Part shown: piece after piece, positions 22,802 to 34,109 of the stretch
How positions within the stretch are numbered: position 1 is the stretch's first letter
Layout: every line of letters starts with the position of its first letter
Source: Bursaphelenchus xylophilus
Taxonomy: Eukaryota > Nematoda > Chromadorea > Rhabditida > Aphelenchoididae
Direction: 5' to 3'
NCBI GenBank assembly: GCA_904066235.2
Contig: CAJFCV020000001.1
Coordinates: forward strand, 2,170,001 to 2,234,000
DNA length: 64,000 bases
The notes under the pieces: model-generated
Database searches by the model: none
What the model was told of the DNA's origin: nothing
What the model saw: only the letters and a program-made list of their open reading frames with translations
Made by a program: the position numbers and the translations under genes

Positions 22802-23651
22802 CAGGGTGTCCAGAGAAATTCCGCGGAAAGTGTTTGCCGATTTCTCGGCGCTCAGGCAAGATATCCAAAAAATTCTTTTTGCATTAGAAAGAAGACTATG
22901 GGCGGTTTTTTTTCTAAAAAGTTTTTTTGTCCGCCGACGCGGAACATACTGTATTCGGCGGAGACTTTTGGTAGCTTTTTTGGTCATCACACCAATCTTA
23001 AAAGCTTCAGTACGATTTCTGATGGTTAAGAAGAGAATGTTATCTTATTTTTATGTTTACCAACCGTTCGGCAATGGAATGGCGAGTTTTCCGTATCGGC
23101 GGAGGCCACAACTCAGCTTCGGATAGGAGATGTCCCAAACATTATGTGGCTAGCGTTCTTTGCTGATCCCATATGCTCTCCAAAATTCCGTCGCCAAGCC
23201 TTGGCAGCATCTTAGCCATCAGTAAACGACTTGGTGCACCAGAAAACAACAAAATATTTTTTGTTTGAATTTCTCTTTGCCCCACTGTTTCAAACCTCCG
23301 CACGATGCGGTCGGACTTTATCGCCGTTGACGAAACTACACAATGCGGTGCAGTCGCTAAATGCAATTGCATAGCGTTGTCGTCGGTCCCTTGATCCTCT
23401 GCAGAAAAAACTGAAGGCTTCCCGATAGTTTCAGGATCATAGCAAAGCGCTTAAGATTGGTGTGATGACCAAAAAAGCTACCAAAAGTCTCCGCCGAATA
23501 CAGTATGTTCCGCGTCGGCGGACAAAAAAACGTTTTTAGACAAAAAACCGCCCATAGTCTTCTTTCTAATGCAAAAAGAATTTTTTGGATATCTTGCCTA
23601 AGCGCCGAGAAATCGGCAAACAATTTCCGCGGAATTTCTCTGGACACCCTG
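22802..23651. mobile_element. CAGGGTGTCC TIR element with TA duplication
   Basis: The ends are CAGGGTGTCCAGAGAAATTC and its reverse complement, flanked on both sides by TA (22800-22801 and 23652-23653). The inverted arms run about 205 bases each (to about 23008 and from about 23450). No transposase frame is present. A TA target site and CAGGGTG terminus suggest a Tc1/mariner-type non-autonomous element. It sits inside a tandem repeat, so its insertion can be dated as later than the array. Confidence 0.8.
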
Positions 23652-23653
23652 TA

Positions 23654-24666
23654 CATCGTCTTCTAGCCCTTCTTTCCTTGTAGCCCCAAAACTAGCTTCC
23701 TTCTCTCCGCAGGCTTCATTTCTAGCCATCTTTATTCTTTAGACTCCATTTTCTAACCCCGTTCATTTCCTTCAACTCCATTTCTTACCCCCATCTTTTC
23801 CCCATACCCCGACTTCCAGCCCCCGAAACCACTGACTCAGCCGGCTTCCGAAGATCCCATAGATCCCCCCGCTTCCCCTCGACTCCATTCATAATATCCC
23901 CCATGTTTCGTCGCTCCGATCTGCATCCTGGAATCTGCGCGCGGAGACGAAAAGGAATCCCTCTCTCGCTGTCTCCCTCGCCCCTCAAACTCAGCGAAAG
24001 TCGGAAGTCGCCGCAACCCACTGCACTCCAAACCCAGAAAAGACGGGAGAAAGCGGGCGTTGGGGAGAGTAAGACCGTCCAAGGTTACGATCGAAATCGT
24101 CGGTCCGCCCCCCCAAAAGTTTTACAACCCCAAAAAACAAGAAAATTAGTGGAAAAGTAGGGGATTGGGGGAAGCGCAGGTAGCCAGTGTGGAAAGAGGA
24201 ATGCAAAAAACAGAAAACAGTCTGGAAACGGGGGAAGAAAATGTGATTGGAGGTCAGGGAATGATAGGAAATGAAGAAACGAGCGGCTACTGTAAGGGTT
24301 CAGATGAAAAGTCTCATTTCTCAGCGGGTTAGTCTTTAATTTTCTTGAAATTTTGGATATAATTTTCTAGCATATTGCACAAGATTAACTGAAAATTTGA
24401 GCTCATAATATTCGTGGACGGCTGAGATATTCGATAATTTTTGCTGACAAGAGCTCATAGCAAATGAGGAGAGACGGTCAGAGGGAAATGAGATTTTTGT
24501 TGCTCAAATCATCCTTAGAGTCCCAGCAATATAAAATTTAGAGGTTTACAGCTAAAAATTGAATAGCTTTCTGCAAAGCACAAGCCAAAATCTCCCATAA
24601 ACATAAGAAAATCCAAATCTAACTTTTGGCCAAGCTCCATCATAGCTTGAGCCTCGTATCAGCTGA
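23654..24666. other. Tandem-repeat remainder and GC-rich island
   Basis: The first part (to about 23800) is the right half of the interrupted CTAGCC array. The part at about 23820-24260 is GC-rich, with short open frames on both strands but no convincing splice structure. It may be another regulatory island. No gene is supported. Confidence 0.4.
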
Positions 24667-24831
24667 TTAATCTGGCTGGAAAATAATGAGCCCAATGTCG
24701 TTGCGTCAATCGCGTCGCTGAAGTGAAAAGCAATTTGATTTTGCCACAACACAATTCATTTTCTCATCGGCGATGCGATTTTCGCTACGACAGAATGCTC
24801 TTTATTTTCCTGGCAGACTGACATACATGCA
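24667..24831. mobile_element. CAGTCTGTCGGG-family MITE, diverged copy
   Basis: Diverged ends (AATCTGGCTGGAAAATAATG and TTTCCTGGCAGACTGA) enclose the family's interior, including GTCGCTGAAGTGAAAAGCAA. Member of the same family as 16232-16388. Confidence 0.7.
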
Positions 24832-24979
24832 TAGACATATCTTGAGCAACTGTCTTCAGCAAGATAACCGATCATTGTATTGTAAGATCAAGCCTTCCTT
24901 TCTCTTCAAATCGCTTCCTTTCATAATGTTCTTGCTGTTTTTCTGATCATTTCCCCTCCTTCCCTCGGCTATTGTAACT

Positions 24980-25400
24980 TATTCCACAGCACGCAATCCG
25001 CAGCCCTTGTTCATGTCATTGGCGCGTGGCTCCGCCGCCTAACGCCCGCTGAAACAGGCGGCTGCGCAACGCGTCAGCCGGCTGGTTTTTCTCGCGATTC
25101 CGGAAAGTCTCCCCGCCACCAAACATCGCGGACCTTCAGCCCGAAATGGGCGAGGAGGGAAGAAGGTCGCGCGGTCGCGGTAACTCGGACGGCTGGCAAG
25201 GAGAGGGGGGAGAGAACGGAGAGAAAGTGGCTGAATAATCGGAAAAGGGAATTCGTTTTCCCTCCATGGGCGAATTAGGGAATCCGGCGACCTTGACGAT
25301 GCGCTCCTCCTCGGAAGACGATTATCGGTCGGTCGCCGATGGCGGTGTGGATGAAGACGGAGAGAGGAGGCGAGGAATGACAAGGGATGGTGGTCAGGGA
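24980..25400. other. GC-rich island
   Basis: GC-rich sequence with CGCG-containing words (GCGCAACGCG, GGTCGCGCGGTCGCGG) in an AT-rich setting. Open frames on both strands look like compositional effects. Probably regulatory; no exon structure is visible. Confidence 0.35.
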
Positions 25401-25477
25401 ATGATTGAGACGTGATAATCGAGAAACGGATGAAAGAATAGCGACAGGAAAGAAGCCTCAGGCTGGAAATATACTAT

Positions 25478-25624
25478 TAGTATGTCGGGAAAATAATGAG
25501 CACTCTGTAGCATCGAAAATCGTCACCGAGAAAATGAGCTGTGTCGCGACAAAATCAAATTACTTTTCACTTCAGCGATGCGATTGACGCGGCGAAATTG
25601 TGCTCATTATTTTCCCGACAGACT
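25478..25624. mobile_element. CAGTCTGTCGGG-family MITE
   Basis: TATGTCGGGAAAATAATGAG at the left and CTCATTATTTTCCCGACAGA at the right bound a palindromic 147-base element with the usual interior (CACCGAGAAAATGAGCTGTG). Confidence 0.8.
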
Positions 25625-26002
25625 TTCCTAAGCATGAGGCTCAAGCCTTGACGGAGCTAGGCCTAAAGTTAGATTTGGATTTTCTGATGTCCATAGGAGA
25701 TTTTTAGCTCGCGCTTTGCAGAAGTACCACTAGATATTTTAGCTCTAAATCTCGGAATTTTTAGTTGCAGGCCCTCTAAGGATGATTTAACTAACAGAAA
25801 TCTCATTTTCCACTGACCGTCTCTCCTCATTTCTTAGACAAAAGTTGAACATTTGGGCCCAAAAAGAGTCATGACATATCGGCACAGTACGTCTGTCAAA
25901 TACCCTAGCAGCACAAAACTAAAATTTTCGTATCCCAGGCAGAGCAATTGTGCTAAACTTGGAGAAAATTCATCGCTTGTGCTTTGAGAAAATGACGTTT
26001 CT

Positions 26003-26139
26003 ATCAGTCTGTCGGGAAAATAAGGAGGACAATGCCGCTGCGCCAATCGTGTCGCTGAAGTGAAAACCAATATATTTTCTCGGCGGCGATGTGATTTTCA
26101 ATGCGACAGAATTCTCATTATTTTCTCGACAAACTGATA
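26003..26139. mobile_element. CAGTCTGTCGGG-family MITE
   Basis: ATCAGTCTGTCGGGAAAATA and ATTTTCTCGACAAACTGAT bound the element. It is slightly shorter than other copies owing to an internal deletion. Confidence 0.75.
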
Positions 26140-26399
26140 TCGCATGATAACACACTCGCTACAGAAAAATCAACCAAATTTTTACAGTTTTAGCGACACA
26201 ACTCTCTACCAGACCTCATAAACAGCCATATATTATTGGCTTTTCACTCAATGAGATCCCGGTTTCCGTGCCCGAAATTACTTTGTTATGTTGTTACCGG
26301 CTCGGAACATGTGTTCCCCCCAACGCCGTTCTCGGCCATCTGGCCAATCGGTCATTTCTCCCGCGCAACGTTCGTTGTAAAGACGGCTGACCAAGAAAC

Positions 26400-26890
26400 A
26401 ATATAGTAAGTTGAGAAACAGGCAAATCCGAGATACTCAACGATCTTTGCGGCCGAGAGAGTACGAGAAATGAGGAGAGCGGTCAGAGAAAAAGCGCTTT
26501 TTGGCTGTATCTTTGACATTTTTGCGCGGAAAAAAATTATTTTTTGTGCAGAAATTACTCTCTACCATGGAAAAAGGTATGAAACTTTTCATGTCAAAAT
26601 TCAAAAAAAATGTCAAATTTTGATCAACTTTCGATTAAAAAATCTCGGTCGTTTCTGCAAAGCGCGACTTATAGATCTTGCATATTATTTAGAAAATCCT
26701 AGTCCTAATTTTTCCCAAGTTTTATTGAAATCCGAGCGAATCGCTTTGAGAATTCTCTCTAACCGTCTCTCCTCACTTTACATAGTCTCTCGCCCACAAA
26801 GATCGCTGAATATCTCAGCCCTCCTTGTAGAGTGTTGGATAAAATTTTCCGAAATCAATGTAAAGCTCCTATAGACAATATCTTACTCTT
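26400..26890. repeat. Inverted repeat with CTCTCGGCC/GATATCTCGG motif
   Basis: The left arm (about 26420-26500: GAGATACTCAACGATCTTTG, then GAGGAGAGCGGTCAGAGAAA) and right arm (about 26755-26830) are inverted copies of the dispersed motif seen throughout the window. The interior carries TTTTTTGTGCAGAAATTACT-like sequence that recurs at 49560 and 51020. No coding capacity beyond chance frames. Confidence 0.6.
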
Positions 26891-26959
26891 TTTTTCATTT
26901 TTTAAGCAAAAAATACTGTAGTTTTTTGCTACAGTAACCCAGCCTAAATTTCCGATTGT

Positions 26960-29610
26960 CCAAACTGGCTTACCCTCGCCTTTCCGGACGCTTCTCGAAC
27001 CTTTCGCAAGAGGATTCACCTCCACAAAAGACGGAATTGTAATCGGCGAACAGGCGAAACGCGAGAAAAGAAAAGAAGATCAAGGTGAAAGTCATGGAAA
27101 TGTTTTCCCGAAATCCGCTCCGAACTTCGAAAAAGAGAGCAAAGTTTGCGTCAAATAAAAGGGGTTCACGGATTTCCCGAATGAGGTTAAGGTTATTCGG
27201 ACCCCGCGAAGCGAACAGAGAAAGAGTTGTAAAGAGCTTTGGGCTCCAAATCGGGGCAGGGTTGGAGGATCAAGGGAAGCGCAAAGTATTTTGAAGGCAG
27301 AAAAGTTTAAAATTCACAATGATGACTATGGCAAAAATATTACAAAAAAACTGTATTATAATTTTTTTTTTAACAAAATTTTGTAATCTTGAAGATCAAT
27401 GAATTTCACGTAGCTGCTGATTTTTGAAAGGTTTACTTTGAATTATCACCGCTAAAATTGGGTAAACCCACATTAAACTGTCCCTCGAATATACTGAAAA
27501 TTTACAAGGGCAGTACCTCAAGTGCAATTTTCAGAAGTTGATGAAATTTGACCTAAGGTTAGAATAGCTTTTCTAAGATTTTGACAAGTCAATTTTCATA
27601 GCTATTTCTACCTTAAAAAGTGATTTCTACGCAAAAAAATCATTTACAGGGTGGGGCATCTTTGTGGCCCGATTTGAATTGGCTATAACTTCTTTCGTTT
27701 TTGGCCAAATCTTAAAATTCTTTTTTTCTCTGAATCCTCACACAACCCCATTTTGTTTGATAGCAAGTATGTTAGCTTAGTGTCATCTACAGTTATTGGA
27801 TTTATTCTTGGAGTTCACTTTTTCGGTCGTTTTTCGGTTATTTTTTCGGTCTTTCCATGCAAAACTGGCAAAGATCCTAGCTCGCGCTCTGCAGAAACAG
27901 CCGAGATCTTCAGAACGAAAGTCGGCGAAAATTTCGGACTTTTTGCCGAATTTCGGCACGAAAAGTTTCCTACCTATTTCTACCGTAAATCGTAATGTTT
28001 CCACAAAAAATCAATTTTTTCCGCACGAAACTGCCAAAGTTATGGCCGAAAAACTTTTTTTTATCTCTGACCGCTCTCCACCTTTAACGTACTCCTTCGG
28101 TTAGATCGGTGAATATCGCGGTTGCGCCTGCAAAGCGAGAGCTAAAATTTTCGGGAAATCGGAAAATTTTAGTGGCCTATGTCTGACATGTGCGCAAAAT
28201 TTAAAAGAAATCTGAGCGTCGCACTTGAACACTTCCCTTGCCAAAAAAGGAATCACCCTGATTCTTTATGTTCTTTGTTTAGAAAAAAAACTATGACACC
28301 GGTCTCCCACTTTCACAGGGTGCCTGTTTTTTATGAGATTTTTGTTTGTTAGGTAGAGAGTGTAAGTGGCATCTTCAACGGTAAAAAATGAGATTTTTTG
28401 CTCAAAAATTGATCCCTACATAAAAAAAAGATTCTTATTCAGATTCTTATGTCTGTAAATTTTTTATGCAAAGGGTTTATACGTTGTTCTGGTAACTCGA
28501 AACTATGGATTTTTTTAAAATTGCCATACGTAAAAAAGCTATCCAAAGTAGGATTTATAAGGCCTTTGGCCCAATAGTGATTTTTTAGTATAACAATTGG
28601 AACTTTTTCTTGAAAAATTCGAAATTTTGAGGCTTCAGCGCCCCATGTCAACCCTAGAAATAGCAACATAAGCCCTAGAGAAAGGAGGAAAATCTTTGAA
28701 AAATCAAAAAAAAACTAACCCCAATAAACTAGATTTTTAATGACTTTTTAGTCTAAAAACGGCCGATATGAGAAGGCCGTGATTTTTATCCACGAAATTT
28801 GTTATGTACAAGATTTACAGTGTCCTCTAAAACCTATGAATATTAAAAAAGTTTTGAAAAATTCCCAAAAATCTTTGAAAAATCAAAAAAAGTCCAAAAA
28901 ATCAATTTTTAATAACTTTTTAGCCCAAAAACGACTAATACATGAAAAACTTATCATTGGCAGCCATAAATAGCCAAAAAAAAAAACTCTTGAAAAAATC
29001 CCTAAAACCTCTTTAAAACCCCAAAAAAATCCCTTGAAAATCCCCATTTTCCCCGTTGCGATTCGTTATCTCAAATTTTAACCCGAATTACAGCGAGGGT
29101 ACCTCATTTCGGCCCCTCCGATGCCTCCATTCTCCCGATCCTTGCCCTTCCGACGCCCCTGCTGTCTCACTGACCTTGAAAGATCGTCCCACTAGCATCG
29201 TTCGCGAAAAAAACGAGTGAAAAAACGTGCGCAAGTGTTCCGATTCGGCCAAAAAACGCGAAATATGGGGTGTTTTGGAGAGACCGCACGGAAATATAGC
29301 GCAAATGGGGAGAATGGGAGAGAAAAAAGGCAAAAAAATTGCCGCGGAAAGATCGCCGGATCTGGACAGTGCGAAAATAAAAAAAAAAATTTTTTTGATT
29401 TTATTGGGAAAAAGGCACGATGAATCATTTGAAAAGAGCAGCTGCGCATTTCCACAGCCTTACAGGAGAGAGTGGTTGATCGATTGGAAAAAGGCGTAAT
29501 AGTAGTTGTAAGTTGAAAAAATAAAAAAAAAAGTTTGTCTGCAAAATCAAGTCGAGTCATCGAGACCAGTGATTAATGCGGGGGCGGAAAATGTCCTTTT
29601 TTCATTGTTA
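26960..29610. other. Non-coding region with islands and repeat fragments
   Basis: No gene is supported. GC-rich islands lie at about 26980-27290 and 29080-29500. At 27648 TACAGGGTGGGGCATCTTTG looks like one end of a mariner-type element, but I cannot find its partner. At about 27870-28240 there is a fragment of the AAGTACTCCAAGTGCGACG family, ending CTGAGCGTCGCACTTG. The rest is AT-rich. Confidence 0.4.
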
Positions 29611-29871
29611 CAGTGGCGGAACCTGATCCATAGGCCAAAAATTTACTATTTTGCATCCGGTAAATATCAAAAATGCAGCAAAATACCTCCCTCTCCAAGT
29701 GAAAAAACTCCGATTTCAAAAGCGCGCCCACTCTTTTTGTTAGAGAAAGGGCGCGCAGTTTAAAACAGAGTTTTTTTTTTTAGTTGGAGAGCGAGGCACT
29801 TTGCCACATTTTTTGAGACTTCCCGGAGACAAAATGACACGTTTTTTGCCACTGGATCTGGTTCCTCACTG
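29611..29871. mobile_element. CAGTGGCGGACCTGATC palindromic MITE
   Basis: The element starts CAGTGGCGGAACCTGATCC and ends in the reverse complement (ATCTGGTTCCTCACTG), with TA on each side. Its middle pairs CTCTCCAAGTGAAAAAACTC with TTTTAGTTGGAGAG around GGGCGCGC. It is one of eight copies or part-copies in the window. TA duplications suggest Tc1/mariner-type mobilisation. Confidence 0.85.
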
Positions 29872-31683
29872 TATGTAACGTATTTCACAACGGAAACTTT
29901 ACAGATATGGCTTGGCCGGGCTTTTACTATTTCCGGCCTTCCGACAAAACCACCATCAAGGCCGACCCGGCCCTGAGGATTTTCAGGCCCGGTTCCTAAA
30001 CAAAATTTTGTTGAATAACTTTGAATTGCAATCTTCCCAGCATTTTGGCATTGTGTTTTTGGCCCGTTTTAAGAGTGTTTTATCGCTGCCAGCAACATTT
30101 TTTCAGCAAAAAATCTTTTCGATCTTATAGAGCCACAAATATATACTTGTTGCAAAATGCCAAGAACCCTAAGTTGGCATCCCAAATTCCTGGAAATTTC
30201 CATGGAATTTACCAAAATTGAGCTTCGCGCTTCGAACACTTCCTTTGTGATGGGGATAAAATATATAGCATTTGTTTTAAAAAAGGTGGATTTTCTTTGG
30301 ACGTATTTTACTATAGCGTGGTCTTAAAAATTTATTCAGTTTTTGTAAGAAAAAATTTTGACACTTTTCGACTAAAAATCTCGGCGGTTATGCAAAGAGC
30401 ATGCTAAGAAAGCTCGTATATGGCTTGGAAATTTTCAGTCTCAATTTGGAACCAAGTTTCATCAAGTTCAGAGCACCTTTTCGGTAAGGCAGGGCGCAGG
30501 CTGCCAAAGTTAAAAATGCCGAAAATTCTTAAAATGAAATGGCAAAAAAATCTCGTACATGTCTATGGAAATTTAAAAGTTAATTTTTGCTATGTTTTAA
30601 CCCAGTTCAAGCACGTTTTACAATCAAATAAAATTTGAGATTTTTTTAAAATTACAAAAATTTTTTTATTCACTAAAAAATCAGTCCCCCCCCCCCATTT
30701 TTTTCAATTTTTCAATTTCCCATCGCTCAAAAAACAGCGAGAAAAAAGTGGGATTGACCTCGACCTTGAGGGAGCGGCTGAAAAGTAGTTTCATATTGTT
30801 ATTTGGTCTTCTGATGGCGACCCAGTTTCGGGGGTTATTTGAAACTGTTCGAAAACAGATTAAAGCAAATGCCAGGGGAATTGCGGGCGGCCCAGTTTGT
30901 CGGAGTGAGATTTGTATAAATTTTGGGGGTGAAAATATGATACTCTGTTGATTGACGTCCGAATATGCAAATTTTTTGTAAGGAAGAAAATTAAATTTTG
31001 ATGAAAATTGTAAAAAATTGGAGATCCGAATTTACTAAGTTACATAAATGATTTTGCGGAGTGCATTTTGGGACTTTTTAGCATTTATGATGTCGGCAGA
31101 CTGCGCCCTGTGTTGCGGAGAACGTGCTTCAATCTTGATGCAATTTGGCGCAAATTAAGACCGTGATTCCCAAAGACACATCCATAATTTTGCGGATCTC
31201 GTTTTGCGATTCGTAATCAGTTATAATTTTGGCAGGCTGCGCCCTCTCTTACGGAAAAGGTGTTTCGATTTTGATGAAATTTGTCACAAATTAAACCCAC
31301 AAGTCTCCACGTCAAAGATCGTTGCAATTCGAGTTCCAGTCGGTAAGGAAGTCAAGGTTATTCACAAAAAAAATTCTACATTTACTACATTTCTGTTTGT
31401 TCTAAAAATCTTGTTGGCTTATAAAAAATGCAAGCCAAAGTCTTGTAATAGCTTAGAAAGTTCTAGCTTTTATCTGCACGAAATTTCAGCAAAGTTAGAG
31501 CACCTATCCTAAAAGTCAGGGCGCAGCCTGCGAAAACTTTAATCCCTTACGATTCCTAAAAAAATCGCAAGAAATTTCATAAATCGCTTGGAAAGTTCGA
31601 ATCTTCATTTCTACCAAATTTTCAGCGAAATCAGAGCACTTAACCTAAAAGTCAGGGCGCAGCCTGCGAAAATTAAAAATCCA
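29872..31683. other. Non-coding region, GGGCGCAGCCTGC sites
   Basis: No gene is supported. Four or five copies of the dispersed motif GGGCGCAGCCTGC (either strand) occur at about 30490, 31096, 31232, 31518 and 31655, several preceded by ATCAAAATCAGAGCAC-like words. A stretch at 30745-30950 is relatively GC-rich and open on the plus strand but has no clear signals. Confidence 0.4.
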
Positions 31684-31728
31684 TTCAATTAGTGCCCAAT
31701 CTTTGTCAAAGATTGGGCACTAATTGAA
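31684..31728. repeat. Perfect 22-bp-arm palindrome
   Basis: TTCAATTAGTGCCCAATCTT... is followed after a single base (31706) by its exact reverse complement, giving 22 base pairs with no mismatch. It lies about 60 bases downstream of the stop of the mucin-like gene on the minus strand, so it may be in that gene's 3' UTR and fold as an RNA hairpin. Confidence 0.85.
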
Positions 31729-31786
31729 CACAACCATAACCCCAAACATTTATTCGTCAAAAATCGACGTTACACTCAAATAATCC

Positions 31787-32719
31787 CTACTCAATGATAT
31801 ACACCATGATGAACATGGTGACCAGGCCGTACATGACACTGGCAGTGGTCGGCTTTGTAGTTGGGTTCGTACCTCCATCGCTAGTGGTCGAGGCTTCCGG
31901 AGGCACTGAAGCCGACGCCGTAGTTGGCTCCGCAGCTGGCTCCGTAGTTGGCGTCGTAGTTGGCGTCGTAGTTGTCTTCGTAGTAGTAGTAGTTGGAGGC
32001 GGGGTGGACTGTAAATGGTGGATTATTTACATAAGACCTAACTGCGACTCACATTGGGAACTGGTTCGGGCCCATTTGTGGTGGCTAAAACTTGTACAGA
32101 TTAACAATTGTAAGCTTAAAAAGTCGACAGAAAACTTGGGCGCTAGCCACAAACAAAAAGTAAAGGCTCGGGCGTATTTTTCCCCGCAGCTTGGGAAAAT
32201 TGCAAAATGAAAGGGTAAATTTTCCTTATTTTGGCCACAACTTATGACTTTGCGGAAACTGGTCAGAATTAGCCCGAATTTGGCGTGCAGGCTCAATTAA
32301 TCGTTGTCTATGCCCGGACAGTGGATTTAGTGAGTGAGGTACCTTCTTTTTTACGTACTACCCTACCCCTCAAAGACGACAGCAGCCTGCGATTTTACAC
32401 TTTATACGATGAAACTTGTCCGGAACGAAACTTATTGCCTCCGTGTAGAACTAAATGAGCCGTCATAGCCTTAGTAGGTACCCATAAAACTACAGAGATA
32501 CCATAGTAATTCAGTGCCAGCTAGATCGAAGCAAAATTCGATCTATTTTTCCTAAGTTCCCAAGCTAGGGCGCAGTTCGCATTGGAGCTTTGTTGTGGCC
32601 AGAATTAGGAACAGCTACTCACCTTGACCTCCATAGTCCAGGTCATAGTCAGCCTCTTCTGTTTGGGCATGACTTGAACCCAGAAGGAAGCAAAGAAACA
32701 GTACGACCGGCAGGTTCAT
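31787..32719 (-). CDS. Thr-rich, likely GPI-anchored mucin-like protein
   Basis: A small surface or secreted glycoprotein of unknown function. Three exons join in phase: 32623-32719, 32053-32084 and 31787-32008 (116 aa). The middle exon is only 32 nt but has a TTTTAG acceptor and a GTGAGT donor. Skipping it shifts the frame and destroys the Thr-rich tail. Residues 1-18 are a signal peptide (MNLPVVLFLCFLLGSSHA). An acidic, Tyr-containing segment follows (ADYDLDYGGQ), then a Pro/Thr stalk (STPPPTTTTTKTTTTPTTTP) suited to O-glycosylation. The hydrophobic C terminus (VMYGLVTMFIMVYIIE) fits a GPI signal. Intron 1 is nearly filled by a 390-base transposon that ends about ten bases from the donor. 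I do not recognise a named family. Confidence 0.8.
32222..32611. mobile_element. TTCCTTATTTTGGCCACAAC element in intron
   Basis: The short inverted ends TTCCTTATTTTGGCCACAAC and GTTGTGGCCAGAATTAGGAA bound about 390 bases with the markers GAGGTACCTTCTTTTTTACG and TTATTGCCTCCGT. It is one of four copies in the window (also 35438, 51438 and 51834). There is no coding capacity. Confidence 0.8.
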
Positions 32720-32809
32720 AGCGCAACAGGAAGAATCGCGATTTTGGAAAGAAGAAAGGAAACGAAGCAAATATTTTGTAAGGAAATTTGCATAATGGAA
32801 AAGGGCTTT

Positions 32810-32968
32810 TGCGTGGTGTTGCGAGAAGACTTCTGAGGGGTTTTTCGCCCTTACACACCTAAATTGGGCAGCTAAGTTTTGCATATTCTGAATCAGAAAA
32901 ATTTTGCAATTTTTTTGATATATGTTTCGACTTGTAATTGCATACCCATAGAAGTACTTTCCTTGACA
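32810..32968. mobile_element. Half copy of AAGTACTTCTATGGG element
   Basis: The segment ends CATAGAAGTACTTTCCTTG and matches the right arm of the element at 55407-55979, including TTAGGCAGCTAA-like and ATATTCTGAAT words. The left arm is missing. It lies just upstream of the mucin-like gene. Confidence 0.65.
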
Positions 32969-32984
32969 AAAAAATTCTTTTTTT

Positions 32985-33400
32985 TTCATTTTTTCTCTCA
33001 ATTTTCCCAAATTTCATGAAAATTTTCAAATGTTTTCCGTTTTTTTATTTTTTCTCTCAATTTTCCCAAATTTCATGCAAATTTTCAAAATTTTTCCATT
33101 TTTTTTTATTTTTTTTTCAATGTTCCCAAATTTTATGCAAATTTTCAAAATTTTTCCATTTTTTTTATTTTTTCTCTCAATTTTCCCAAATTTCATGAAA
33201 ATTTTCAAAATTTTTCCATTTTTTCATTTTTTTCTCATTTTTCCCAAATTTCATGCAAATTTTCAAAATTTTTCCATTTTTTTTTTCATTTTTTCTCTCA
33301 ATTTTCCCAAATTTCATGCAAATTTTCAAAATTTTTATTTTTTTCTTTTATTTTTTTTCTCTCAATTTTCCCAAATTTCATGCAAATTTTCAAAATAAAA
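32985..33400. repeat. About 57-base minisatellite
   Basis: About seven units of TCTCAATTTTCCCAAATTTC followed by ATGCAAATTTTCAAAATTTT and a T-run. Frames through it are open by chance because the unit lacks stops in some frames, so the Phe-rich ORFs here are not genes. Confidence 0.85.
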
Positions 33401-34109
33401 AAAAAATTTTATTCAAATTTCCCCCAAGTCGAATTTGGGCCTTCTCCCCTTTTCGAGGTCATTCGATTTCATTCTCGTCGTTGTGAACAGTCGCCTCGCT
33501 CCGAGTTCATCTCCGACTCCGAGACTCCGCTGTAATTGGAAAGTAAGTTGCGACCCTTTTTTTAAGATGACGTCATTCCAGTTGCGTAATAATCGTCTGC
33601 TGTGAAGATGGTCTGGCCTGCAAATGGAATGTCGCCGTGGGGATTTGGTATGGGTTTTGAGATTTTTTGAGGTTTTTTGAGAATTTTTGAAATTTTTTGG
33701 AGGCATTTTGATACTTTTTGGAGTTTTTTTTTGAATTTTTTTGAGATTTTTTATTATTTTTGAGAATTTTTGATAATGGCCTGGAAATGGAATGCCTCCG
33801 AGAGGCTTTTGTAGGATTTTTGAAATTATTTGGCCATTTTTTGGAGGCATTTTGATACTTTTTTGGCATTTTTTTCAAATTTTTTGAAATTTTTTTTCTG
33901 ATTTTTGGTAATTTTAAATGTTCAAATTTTTTTTTCTGGCTTCGCTGGTAATCGTAGCACATTTCTAGATCTTTTTCAGCCTTATTTGGCGATTTTTTTA
34001 AATTTTTTGGCATTTTTTGCGATTTTTTGATATTTTTTGAGATTTTTTGACTCTCTAAGCAATTTCCTTTGCGATAATCAATTTTTTATGCCCGTAGAGT
34101 CCAAATTCT
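33401..34109. other. Possible exons, unresolved
   Basis: The part at 33420-33650 is less AT-rich and has splice-like signals on both strands. On the plus strand there is a donor AAA|GTAAGT at 33541, an acceptor ATTCCAG before 33581, and an ATG at 33604 followed by a phase-1 donor (TTTG|GTATGG). On the minus strand there are acceptors ATTTGCAG and AATTACAG. I cannot choose a gene model. The plus-strand phase would fit the exon at 34897. The rest is GATTTTTTGA low-complexity sequence. Confidence 0.3.

Noticed and set aside
27648..28330. A full mariner-type element starting TACAGGGTGGGGCATC
   Set aside because: Only the left-end-like sequence is present. The ACAGGGTGCC at 28316 is in the same, not the opposite, orientation and does not pair with it.
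32938..33486. Phe/Ile-rich ORFs (FPNFMQIFKIFPFF) as a membrane protein
   Set aside because: They arise from the 57-base T-rich minisatellite, with exact DNA-level repetition and no splice sites or stop-bounded gene structure.
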